Shown one piece after another: positions 29,202 through 37,805 of a stretch of 44,202 nucleotides of DNA (positions within the stretch are counted from its first letter, which is position 1; each line of letters starts with the position of its first letter). Position numbers and translations under genes: made by a program. The stretch is taken from the NCBI GenBank assembly GCA_009699605.1, contig WLNW01000008.1:1-44202 (forward strand). Direction: 5' to 3'. A model generated the notes under the pieces. That model was not told the origin of the DNA, did not search any database, and saw only the letters and a program-made list of their open reading frames with translations. This DNA comes from Actinomycetota bacterium. GTDB lineage: Bacteria > Actinomycetota > Acidimicrobiia > Acidimicrobiales > WLNW01.

Positions 29202-30446
29202 TCAGCGCTTGTCGACGGGGAGGGACAGCATGCGGATCGCGTTGCCCCGCACTGCCTTGTAGATCTGCTCGTCGGTGAGACCGGCGAACATTTTCTCGGC
29301 GATGGACAAGGTGTCGGGCCACGACGAGTCGGTGTGGGGGTAGTCGGTCTCGAAGGTGATGTTGTTCTCACCGATGATGTGCAGGTTCTCGAGGCCGTGA
29401 CGGTCGCGGAAGAAGCACGTGAACACGTGGTCGTAGTAGTAGGTCGACGGCGGGTTCGGGATGGTGTCCTTGACGCCGCCCCATGCCCGGTGCTGGAGCC
29501 ACACGTCGTCGGCGCGCTCGAGCAGGTACGGGACCCAACCGATCTGGCCTTCGCTGTAGGCCACCTTGAGCTCGGGGTAGCGAATGAACACGCCCGAGAA
29601 CAAGAAGTCGGTGAGCGACGCGAACGAGTTGTTGAACGACAGGGCCGCGTTGACCGCCGCCGGCGCGTCGGGTGACGCCGCAGGCATCTTCGAGGATGAG
29701 CCGATGTGCATGTTGATGGTGGTGTGCGTATCGGAGCACGCTTGGAAGAACGGATCCCAGAAGCCGCTGTGGATGGACGGCAGTCCGAGGTGCGTGGGGA
29801 TTTCGCTGAAGCACACGGCGTGCACACCACGGGCCGCGTTGCGACGCACCTCAGCGGCGGCGAGGTCGGCGTCCCACAGCGGGACGATGCACAGTGGGAT
29901 CAGGCGGCCGCCCGAGTCGCCGCACCACTCCTCGACCATCCAGTTGTTGTAGGCGTAGACGCACTCGAGCCCGACCTCACGGTCCTTCGCCTCGGTGAAG
30001 GTCTGGCCGCAGAAGCGGGGGAACGTGGGGAAGGCGAGCGACTTCTCGACATGGTCGATGTCCATGTCGAGCAGGCGGAACTTGGGGTCCCAGCACCCTT
30101 GACGCATCTCGTCGTAGCTGATGGGCGTGAGCGTCATGTCGTCGCGGGCAAAGCCCACCGCGGCCACGTGGCGCTTGTGGGGGTACATGTTGCCCTCGTA
30201 GAACCAGATGTCGCACACGTCGCCGGTCCCGTCTTCGGGGTCGACCTCGTACTCGTAGTTGAGGCCGCCCTTGTACAAGAGGCCGCCGATGCGATGACGC
30301 TCGATCTTGGGGCCTTTGTCGCGGTACTTCTCGGGGAGCCAGGTCTGCCAGAGGTGGGCCGGCTCGACCACATGATCATCGACGCTGATGATCAGCGGGA
30401 TGACCGGCGTTTCGGTGTTGACGGGATTGGGAGCGGTGATCGTCAT
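29202..30446 (-). CDS. amidohydrolase family 2 protein
   Basis: PLIISVDDHVVEPAHLWQTWLP; TTINMHIGSSSKMP; ITFETDYPHTDSSWPDT. Confidence 0.9.
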   Translation of the reverse strand: MTITAPNPVNTETPVIPLIISVDDHVVEPAHLWQTWLPEKYRDKGPKIERHRIGGLLYKGGLNYEYEVDPEDGTGDVCDIWFYEGNMYPHKRHVAAVGFARDDMTLTPISYDEMRQGCWDPKFRLLDMDIDHVEKSLAFPTFPRFCGQTFTEAKDREVGLECVYAYNNWMVEEWCGDSGGRLIPLCIVPLWDADLAAAEVRRNAARGVHAVCFSEIPTHLGLPSIHSGFWDPFFQACSDTHTTINMHIGSSSKMPAASPDAPAAVNAALSFNNSFASLTDFLFSGVFIRYPELKVAYSEGQIGWVPYLLERADDVWLQHRAWGGVKDTIPNPPSTYYYDHVFTCFFRDRHGLENLHIIGENNITFETDYPHTDSSWPDTLSIAEKMFAGLTDEQIYKAVRGNAIRMLSLPVDKR

Positions 30447-30484
30447 TGCTGTTCCCCTTCGCGGACGGTTTCGATTTCCTGAAC

Positions 30485-30499
30485 CTGACGGTGTGTCAG
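30485..30499. promoter_or_regulatory. candidate TetR-type operator
   Basis: CTGAC-GGTGT-GTCAG inverted repeat about 40 bp upstream of the 29202-30446 start codon. Confidence 0.35.
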
Positions 30500-30662
30500 A
30501 TTCTACGCGGGGTCGTGCTGCGTGGCAACCCGCGCGGCGCCCGGACGGACGCGAACACGCGAACCGTACGTCGCTCGTGTGTTCGGCGACGCGCTTCGTC
30601 GCCGGCATCGACAGGTGGGCCATGATGCGGGCGCACGACGTTCGCGAAACAAGGGGTAGGCA

Positions 30663-31421
30663 ATGACCGACCGGGATCTGTACCTGCACGAGTACATCGA
30701 CATCACGGCCCAGAACCAGTGGGACTACATGGAGCATGCCAAGGCGCAGGCCGGCCACGAGAAGGTCGACTTCGAGTTGCTTGGCACCTGGTACACGATG
30801 GGCATCACGGGTCGGTGGCCGCAGGTCATCAACATCTGGGAGATCCCCGGCGGCTGGGACGGCTGGCACGGCAAGGTCGATCGCCTCAACCTCAAGCGGC
30901 GCACGAACGCTCATCTCGACAAGTGGTGGGACAAGGCCTTCACCTACCGCACCGGTGGTTTCGACCGCCTGCTTGCCAACGCGGCCGGCGGCCCGAACAT
31001 GGCCAGCCTCGCGGCCAACGGCGTGAAGGGCACGCTGTTCGTACACGAGATGACCGAGGTGCAGCCGGGCACCGCGCTCGAGTACCTCGACGCGGTACGC
31101 GAGGTACGCCAGCCCATTCTCAACGACCACGGCCACCGCCTCGTGGGGTTGTGGGAGGTCATGATGAACGACTACGAGGTGTGCACCGTGTGGGCCACCG
31201 ACGTCGACGCGCACGTCGAGCTGGGCAAGGCCTACGACGTCGCGCGCGGGCTGCTCTCCGAAGATGCCGCCGGGGTGGCCGGCGACTCCCGCATCGTCGA
31301 CTGGAACCGCACCATGCGCCAGTGGACCACCCGCTTTCGCGAGGAGCTCATGACCCCCGCGCCGGGCACCCATTGCGGCCCTGCCGACTGGGGCCTCGAC
31401 GACAGCGTCACCGAGGCCTGA
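30663..31421 (+). CDS. NIPSNAP/EthD-like ferredoxin-like-fold protein
   Basis: LYLHEYIDITAQNQWDYMEHAKAQ...FELLGTWYTMGITGRWPQVINIWEIPGGWDGWHGKVDRL; two similar half-domains. Confidence 0.65.
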   Translation: MTDRDLYLHEYIDITAQNQWDYMEHAKAQAGHEKVDFELLGTWYTMGITGRWPQVINIWEIPGGWDGWHGKVDRLNLKRRTNAHLDKWWDKAFTYRTGGFDRLLANAAGGPNMASLAANGVKGTLFVHEMTEVQPGTALEYLDAVREVRQPILNDHGHRLVGLWEVMMNDYEVCTVWATDVDAHVELGKAYDVARGLLSEDAAGVAGDSRIVDWNRTMRQWTTRFREELMTPAPGTHCGPADWGLDDSVTEA

Positions 31422-31442
31422 GCCGGATCGCCGCGGCCTCAC

Positions 31443-32216
31443 GTGAGCACCGTCGAATATTCCCAGCGTGACCACGTAGTTACGATCGCGTACAACCGCC
31501 CGCACACGGCCAACGCGATCAACGGCGAGATGCGCGACGAGCTCAACGCGGCGTGGCACCGCTTCCGCGACGATCGCGACGCGTGGGTGGCCATTCTCAC
31601 GGGCAACGGCCCGATCTTCTGCGGTGGTGCCGATCTGCGCGACGGCACGGGTTCCACCGGCACCTTCGCCGGCACTTTCTGGGAGATCCCGACGATCAAC
31701 AGCTTCGAGAGCGGGCTCGAGCTGTACAAGCCCACCATTGCCGCGGTGAACGGCGCGTGCATCGGCTACGGGCTCACCGCTGCGCTGGCATGCGACTTCG
31801 TGTTGGCCAGCGATCGTGCCAGCTTTGCCTACCCCGAAGTATTGATGGGCATGGCCACCATCGTCGGCGCGCTACGGCTGCCGAGTCGGGTCGCGTGGGC
31901 CGATGCGATGGAGATGCTGCTCACTGGCGAGCGCATCGACGCGACCCGCGCGAAGGAGATCGGCCTCGCCTGGCGCGTCGTGCCCCACGAGCAACTCCTC
32001 GACGAGGCAAACGCGCTGGCCGATCGGTTGTGCGCCGGCGCACCTACCGCTTCGCGCGCGATCAAAGAAGTCGCGATGCGCGGCCGGAGCCTGCCGTGGA
32101 CCGACGCCGTGCGCTTCGGCGAAACCATGCGCAAGGTTGCCGCAGCCACCGACGACGCTGCCGAAGGACGCGCCGCTCGCGCCGAGGACCGCACTCCGGA
32201 GTGGCCCGGTTCGTGA
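31443..32216 (+). CDS. enoyl-CoA hydratase/isomerase family protein
   Basis: VTIAYNRPHTANAINGEM...AWVAILTGNGPIFCGGADLRDG...PTIAAVNGACIGYGLTAALACDFVLASDRASFAYPEVLMGM. Confidence 0.92.
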   Translation: MSTVEYSQRDHVVTIAYNRPHTANAINGEMRDELNAAWHRFRDDRDAWVAILTGNGPIFCGGADLRDGTGSTGTFAGTFWEIPTINSFESGLELYKPTIAAVNGACIGYGLTAALACDFVLASDRASFAYPEVLMGMATIVGALRLPSRVAWADAMEMLLTGERIDATRAKEIGLAWRVVPHEQLLDEANALADRLCAGAPTASRAIKEVAMRGRSLPWTDAVRFGETMRKVAAATDDAAEGRAARAEDRTPEWPGS

Positions 32217-32226
32217 GCCAGCGCGC

Positions 32227-33138
32227 TCAGGTAGCAGCGACGCGCAGGAGGGGTAGGACCTCGGCGCCGAAACGGGCGATCTGCTCGCGCACCGCCGACG
32301 GCGCGGTGCCGGGCAGGTTGAACCGCAGACTGAGGCAGTCGGCGCTGGTTGCATCGAGCGCCGCGGCGAGCAGCCCCGCGAGCTCGGCAGCGTCGTGGTC
32401 CGTGAGCATCGAATCGCCGGCGACCATGCGCTCGTGGTCGTTCGCTGGCGTGAACGCTGCATAGCGCTGCGCGTCGTCGGCCGCCGCTGATACCGGTGCG
32501 TCACCCAACCAGGCGCGCCGGCTCAACACGACGGGCCCCAGTCCACCAGCCTCGCGGTACGCAGCCGCAAGCTCGATCGACCACGCCAGTGGCGACAGGC
32601 CGTCGAGCATGACCCCCGCCCCCACCGCAGCAGCCACCCTCACCCCGAACTTCGTCGTGGTCGCACACACCACCGGCACCGGGTGCTCGCGACAGCGCTG
32701 CAACGCAGGGTCGCCCCCGAGCGGTGCCGCCGCGTGGCCCCTGAGCGCGCCGACGAGCTCGCCGAGCGCAGCCCGATAGCGCGACGAGCGCTCCTCGAAG
32801 GGGACACCCGCCACCTCGAAGTCAGCTGGCGCTGCGCCGACCGCGACACCGAGGCCGACCCGGCCGGGGAACCGAGCAGCGAGCCACGCAGTCTCTTCGG
32901 CCACCAGCCCGGATGGACGCAATGGCAACAGCAGCGGGCACGGCGCACCCCAGACACGAGCGGTCGCGCCCAGCGCCCAACCGACGAACTGCAACGGGTT
33001 CGGGAGATACCCCGCCAAACCGCCGTGGTGTTCGCTCAACAGCACACCGTCGAAGCCTGCGTCCTCGGCCAACCGTGCGTCGATGAGCATCTCGTCGACG
33101 ACCGCCACGGGTGGCAGGTCGTGCGGCGACAGCAGCAT
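32227..33138 (-). CDS. LLM-class (luciferase-like) flavin-dependent oxidoreductase
   Basis: DEMLIDARLAEDAGFDGVLLSEHHGGLAGYLPNPLQFVGWALGAT...AARFPGRVGLGVAVG. Confidence 0.88.
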   Translation of the reverse strand: MLLSPHDLPPVAVVDEMLIDARLAEDAGFDGVLLSEHHGGLAGYLPNPLQFVGWALGATARVWGAPCPLLLPLRPSGLVAEETAWLAARFPGRVGLGVAVGAAPADFEVAGVPFEERSSRYRAALGELVGALRGHAAAPLGGDPALQRCREHPVPVVCATTTKFGVRVAAAVGAGVMLDGLSPLAWSIELAAAYREAGGLGPVVLSRRAWLGDAPVSAAADDAQRYAAFTPANDHERMVAGDSMLTDHDAAELAGLLAAALDATSADCLSLRFNLPGTAPSAVREQIARFGAEVLPLLRVAAT

Positions 33139-33176
33139 TGCGACACTGCCGTGGCCGAAGGCATCACCGGCGTTGA

Positions 33177-33962
33177 TCAGCTGTCCTTGGCCAACTGCGA
33201 CCCGCGGGCCGCGGTGGTCTTGCCCGCCTCACCGAACGCCTTCGCATCGAACGCGCCACGTCGGCAGGTGTGCTCGGCCTCGAGCGCGAGCGCGTCCGCC
33301 AGCGACAAGCCGTCGCCCTTGGCGTACAGCCTCAGTACTTCGCTCACTGCTCCGGTCGCCGCGACATCGGCGGCCAACGAGCGGGCGAACACGGCGAGCT
33401 CGTCGTGGGGCACGAGGTGGTTGACGAGCCCGATTCGCAGCGCTTCGTCGGCAGCGACGAAGTTGCCGGTGATCGACATTTCGCGTGCCTTGCGCAACCC
33501 GACGGCGCGGGGCAGCAACGCGGTGAGGCCCCACGTGGCCACGACGCCGAGGCGCGCGTGCGTATCGGCGAAGCGCGCCCGTTCGGAGGCCACGATGAAC
33601 GATCCGGAGAGCGCGATCTCGAGCCCACCCGACACGCACGCCCCGTTGACCGCGACGACCACCGGCGTGGTCATGGCGCGCAACACCTTGCCCGGGTTGA
33701 CGTTGAACTGCGCGTCGAACGCGTTCCACGGTTTCGGCGAGTCGGTCGCCGCGACCTCTTTGAAGTCGACGCCGGCGCTGAACACCGGATCGACCGCTCC
33801 GATGACCACCACCCGCGTGGCAGGGTCCTGCTCGGCCTCGGACAACAGCTCGCAGAGTCGGAGCCGCATCGCGAGCGTCAGCGCGTTCTTCGCCTCGGGA
33901 CGATCGAGCGTGATGGTGCGAATACCGTCGGCGTCGTCGACGAGTAGGAGATCGTCGCTCAT
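33177..33962 (-). CDS. enoyl-CoA hydratase/isomerase family protein
   Basis: ATG at 33962; IRTITLDRPEAKNALTLAM...DPVFSAGVDFKEV...PVVVAVNGACVSGGLEIALSGSFIVASERARFADTHARLG. Confidence 0.92.
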   Translation of the reverse strand: MSDDLLLVDDADGIRTITLDRPEAKNALTLAMRLRLCELLSEAEQDPATRVVVIGAVDPVFSAGVDFKEVAATDSPKPWNAFDAQFNVNPGKVLRAMTTPVVVAVNGACVSGGLEIALSGSFIVASERARFADTHARLGVVATWGLTALLPRAVGLRKAREMSITGNFVAADEALRIGLVNHLVPHDELAVFARSLAADVAATGAVSEVLRLYAKGDGLSLADALALEAEHTCRRGAFDAKAFGEAGKTTAARGSQLAKDS

Positions 33963-34420
33963 GACGCGCCCTTCATCGGAATGCGCTGATTGTTCCACGA
34001 GATGATCCGCTCGTCGGGCACAAGGCGGAAGAAGGTGCGGCCCGCGTAGTGCGCCTGTGTCTTCTCCGGCATCGCGCCCCGCTCACCACGGAACGCGGCG
34101 TACTTCACGTCGAGCGCGTCGCTGATGCGCTCCATCGTCGGTTCGTCCTCGACGAACTCGACCTGTCCGGTGAGGTGCACGGCTTCGAGCTCGACCCACC
34201 TGTCGCCCGATTCCACGAGAAACGACGCCCGCGAGTCCTTGCGGAGCCGAGCCACCTTCTTGGTGCGCGACGGAGCCGCGAGGCAGACCGTGCGATCGAG
34301 CGTCACGAACCACACCGGCAACGCGATCGGCATCCCGTCGCGTCGCAACGTGGTGAAGATGCCCGTGTGTGCGTGCTCGAGCACCGCCCACGCCTCTTCA
34401 GCATCGAGCCGAACGCTCAT
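33959..34420 (-). CDS. pyridoxamine 5'-phosphate oxidase-like (F420/FMN split-barrel) protein
   Basis: MSVRLDAEEAWAVLEHAHTGIFTTLRRDGMPIALPVWFVTLDRTVCLAAPSRTKKVARLRKDSRASFLVESGD; ATGA overlap with 33177-33962. Confidence 0.88.
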   Translation of the reverse strand: MSVRLDAEEAWAVLEHAHTGIFTTLRRDGMPIALPVWFVTLDRTVCLAAPSRTKKVARLRKDSRASFLVESGDRWVELEAVHLTGQVEFVEDEPTMERISDALDVKYAAFRGERGAMPEKTQAHYAGRTFFRLVPDERIISWNNQRIPMKGAS

Positions 34421-34449
34421 GATCGCCCCCGTTCTGGTCCAAAACCCGC

Positions 34450-34497
34450 AACTGGTAGTTCGAGAGCGTGCCGGGGCGCGCCTTCGAACTACCAGTT
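34450..34497. repeat. long intergenic inverted repeat (hairpin C), same core as hairpin B
   Basis: AACTGGTAGTTCGA (34450-34463) / TCGAACTACCAGTT (34484-34497), plus an inner GCG/CGC pair after a 2-nt mismatch. Confidence 0.9.
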
Positions 34498-34520
34498 GGA
34501 CGGTAATCGGTCGGGAACGA

Positions 34521-35711
34521 TCAGACCGCGGTCCGCGGCAGGTAGTAGTCGCGTAGCGCGGGGAAACCGTTGAAGCCCACCGTGGAGTACGTGGTGGTGT
34601 AGGAGCCGGTCGACAAGATGGTGACGCGGTCTCCGGCTTCGAGCGCGAGCGGCATCTGGTAGTCGGCGTGCTCATACATGATGTCGGCGCTGTCGCAGGT
34701 GGGCCCGGCGAGACACACGCGACCGGTGGGGCCGCCGTCGTGCGGCGTGGTGATGCGGAACTTGATCGACTCGCCGAGCGACTCGGTGAGACCGGTGTAC
34801 ACGCCGGCGTCGAGGTACACCCAACGGCAGTCGTCCTCGAGGGAACGGCGCGACACCAGCACGACCTCGCTCTGCATGACACCGGCATCGGCGCACATGT
34901 AGCGGCCAGGCTCCGCGATGACCCGGGGCAGGTCGTCGCCGAGCCAGCGGTGCAGTGCGGTGTTGATGGCCCGGGCGTAGGTCTCGACTGCCGGGACCTC
35001 GTTGTTGTAGTGCCCGGGGAACCCGCCGCCGATGTTGACCAGGGCGGGCGTGACGTCGAGCGAACGCAGGTGATCGAACACCCGGCCGACGCGCTCGAGT
35101 GCTGCGTTCCAGGCCTCGGGGTCGCGCTGTTGCGATCCGACGTGGAACGAGACGCCGACCGGATGCTCTTTCTCGGTCGCACGCGTGAGCAGGTGCATAG
35201 CCATCTCCGGACCGCAGCCGAACTTGCGCGACAGCGGCCAGTCGGCCCCGCCACCATCGGTCATCACGCGACAAAAGAGGGTGGCACCGGGCGCCGACTG
35301 GACGAGCTTGTCGAGCTCGGAATCACAGTCGAATGCGAACAGGCGAACGCCCTTGTCGTACGCGTACTCGATGTCGACGCGCTTCTTCACCGTGTTGCCG
35401 TAGGAGATCCGCGTGGGATCGGCGCCGGCCGCGAGGACCATGTCGATCTCGGCCGGACTGGCCACGTCGAAGCTGGAACCGAGCTCAACGAGGAGCTCGA
35501 GGATCTGCGGAGCCGGGTTGGCCTTGATCGCATAGAAGATGTCGGCACACGCGAGTGCGTCGGCAAGCTTGCGGTAGCGATCCGCGACAATGTCGAGGTC
35601 GACGACCACGAACGGTGTGGGAAGCGTGTTCTCGGCGAGGAAGTCGTCGAGACGTGTGGTGGAACGGGTCCGGATGGCGTTTTGCGGAACCTGCCGCAGG
35701 CGTACGGTCAA
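34521..35711 (-). CDS. type III PLP-dependent decarboxylase (ornithine/lysine decarboxylase-like)
   Basis: TPFVVVDLDIVADRYRKL...DIFYAIKANPAPQILELLVELGSSFDVASPAEI...LVNIGGGFPGHY...VYLDAGVYTGL...GPTCDSADIM; probable TTG start after GGAG. Confidence 0.9.
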   Translation of the reverse strand: MTVRLRQVPQNAIRTRSTTRLDDFLAENTLPTPFVVVDLDIVADRYRKLADALACADIFYAIKANPAPQILELLVELGSSFDVASPAEIDMVLAAGADPTRISYGNTVKKRVDIEYAYDKGVRLFAFDCDSELDKLVQSAPGATLFCRVMTDGGGADWPLSRKFGCGPEMAMHLLTRATEKEHPVGVSFHVGSQQRDPEAWNAALERVGRVFDHLRSLDVTPALVNIGGGFPGHYNNEVPAVETYARAINTALHRWLGDDLPRVIAEPGRYMCADAGVMQSEVVLVSRRSLEDDCRWVYLDAGVYTGLTESLGESIKFRITTPHDGGPTGRVCLAGPTCDSADIMYEHADYQMPLALEAGDRVTILSTGSYTTTYSTVGFNGFPALRDYYLPRTAV

Positions 35712-35811
35712 CGAGACTCCTTCAAGGGGTCGGGGTAGAGCCGGATCATTATTGCGGTTTCGCAGCAATGCGCAAGAGGCCACCAAGTATCGATGAGAAA
35801 AAGAAATCTTG

Positions 35812-35916
35812 ACTGATGCATCCGTCAGTTTGACAACGCAGATCAGCTCTCTGACCAGGGGTTTTGTCGCATTCTGACTGACGCATCAGTCGAGTTTGAC
35901 TGACGCATCAGTCGAG
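35812..35916. promoter_or_regulatory. cluster of three operator-like repeats upstream of the PLP decarboxylase
   Basis: ACTGATGCATCCGTCAGT at 35812-35829; GACTGACGCATCAGTCGAG at 35876-35894 and again, identical, at 35898-35916 (22-bp period). Confidence 0.65.
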
Positions 35917-36187
35917 TCGCGATGCTTTGCGGCAAACCAACGCATGCGAGGCCGCGCCGCAGGGCATCGAACTCTGCGACGCGCGCAACTCGCTCACCGC
36001 GAGCGGCAAGACCCTCGACGCCGAGGTGTTGAACCGCCTCGCGAAAACCATCGCCGACGCGAAACGGACCGTGTTCTCCATGGCGACCCCACCTTGCCCG
36101 CCACGCACGCGTTCCAACTGCGGCCGAATGGGTCGAGCCACCCGCCGGTGTTCGTCGACGCGGCCGCCACGCCAGGCGCGCGCCGGT

Positions 36188-36982
36188 TCAGCTGAGGTCG
36201 GGGATGCGCAGGTCGAGCGTGGCGGCCTCGGTGCCGCCGTCGCACTCGATCACCTTGCCGGTCACGTAGCGACCCGCATCGGACGCGAGGTACAGCGCGC
36301 ACAGACCGATGTCCTCGGGCACGCCAATGAAGCCGAGCGGCGTCTTGGCCACCATCTCGTCGCGCAGCACCGGCATGGTCAGCACACCTTCGAGCGCCGA
36401 CGTGGCGATGGAACCGACGGCGATCGCGTTGATGCGGATCCTGGGCGCGCAGTCGAACGCCATCAGCCGAGTCATGTGCGCGAGCGCAGCCTTCGCGGTG
36501 CCGTAGGCGACGAAGCCGCGGTCGGCCATGCGGCCCATGAACGACGAGATGTTCACCACACTGCCACCCCCGGCCTCGAGCATGTGCGGGATGGCCAGCT
36601 TGGTCAGTTCGAACGCCGTGGTCACATTGAAGTGGAACTGCGACTCGAGTTCGGCGGCCGACACGCCGAGCAGCGCGCCGATACCGCCGCCACCTGCATT
36701 GTTCACCACCAGGTCGATTCGGCCGAGGTCGGCTCTGGCCCGCCCGACGAACTCCGCCAGGAACGCCAGGTCGGTGACATCGCCCGGCACAACGAGTGCG
36801 CGACACCCGAACGCGCGCACCTCGTCGGCCACCGCATCGAGTTGGTCGAGCGTGCGAGCGGTGATCGCCACGTCGGCGCCCGCTTCGGCGAACACCCGCG
36901 CACACCCCGCTCCGATACCACGTCCTGCGCCGGTGATGAGGACGACCTTGCCGTCGAGCCGGAAGCGATCGAGTGCAGCCAT
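36188..36982 (-). CDS. short-chain dehydrogenase/reductase
   Basis: FRLDGKVVLITGAGRGIGAGCARVFAEAGADVAITAR...LVVNNAGGGG...YGTAKAALAHMTRLM. Confidence 0.94.
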   Translation of the reverse strand: MAALDRFRLDGKVVLITGAGRGIGAGCARVFAEAGADVAITARTLDQLDAVADEVRAFGCRALVVPGDVTDLAFLAEFVGRARADLGRIDLVVNNAGGGGIGALLGVSAAELESQFHFNVTTAFELTKLAIPHMLEAGGGSVVNISSFMGRMADRGFVAYGTAKAALAHMTRLMAFDCAPRIRINAIAVGSIATSALEGVLTMPVLRDEMVAKTPLGFIGVPEDIGLCALYLASDAGRYVTGKVIECDGGTEAATLDLRIPDLS

Positions 36983-37009
36983 GGGTGCTTCTTTCGTTGG
37001 TCGCGCCGC

Positions 37010-37798
37010 TCAGGAGCGCCGGTCGCGCAGGAACGGGAACGAGGATCGGACGTCGGCCACCTGCTGTGGGTCGACCACGGCGGTGACGACCTGTTCGACG
37101 CCGGCATCGGCTGCCGCCAGAATCTCGCCCAACGGATCGATGACAAGCGAGTCGCCCAGGTACTCGATGGTCGCGCCCGATCGATCGACGCCTTGGCCGA
37201 CACGGTTGGTCCCGAGCACGTACGCCTGGTTCTCGATCGCGCGTGCCCGAAGCAGCGTCTGCCAATGCATGCGCCGCGCCGCAGGCCAGTTGGCGACGCA
37301 AACGTACAGATCGGTCGAGGCAGCCTTGGCCCACCACGCGTCCGCGAAGCGGAGGTCGTAGCAGACGAACGGCGTGACCCGGACGCCTTCGACATCGAAG
37401 GTGAACGTGAGCTCGCCTGCGCCGTAGTGCTCGTCCTCGCCGGCGTAGCTGAAGGGATGCAGCTTGTCGTAGCGCTGCACCACACCGTCGGGGGACGCGA
37501 GAACGAATGAGTTGGTCGGCCGCGACGACGGTGCGAGTGGTCGTGCCTTGGTGGGAACCGAACCGCACACCCATACCTGATGAAGCTGCGCCTGCTCGGC
37601 GAGGAACTGGGTGCTGGGGCCCGCCGCATCTTCCGCGATGCGCTCGGCGGCCATGGAGAAGCCGGTCGCGTACATCTCGGTGAGGGCCACGAGACGAGCA
37701 CCGGCGTAGGCGGCCTCGGCGACGAGCGGCGCGAGCAGTTCGAAGTTGCGCTGGGGGTTCTCCCACACGATGTCGTGCTGTATCGCGGCGACTCTCAC
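37010..37798 (-). CDS. carbon-nitrogen hydrolase (nitrilase superfamily, omega-amidase-like)
   Basis: ALTEMYATGFS (Glu), RYDKLHPFSY (Lys), FVCYDLRFADAWW (Cys) catalytic motifs. Confidence 0.93.
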   Translation of the reverse strand: MRVAAIQHDIVWENPQRNFELLAPLVAEAAYAGARLVALTEMYATGFSMAAERIAEDAAGPSTQFLAEQAQLHQVWVCGSVPTKARPLAPSSRPTNSFVLASPDGVVQRYDKLHPFSYAGEDEHYGAGELTFTFDVEGVRVTPFVCYDLRFADAWWAKAASTDLYVCVANWPAARRMHWQTLLRARAIENQAYVLGTNRVGQGVDRSGATIEYLGDSLVIDPLGEILAAADAGVEQVVTAVVDPQQVADVRSSFPFLRDRRS

Positions 37799-37805
37799 GA
37801 GGTCC

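Noticed and set aside
35927-37510. 527-aa plus-strand ORF opposite the SDR and nitrilase genes
   Set aside because: Most of it is antisense to well-supported minus-strand genes. The first ~40 codons look mildly protein-like, but I cannot assign them; at most a remnant.
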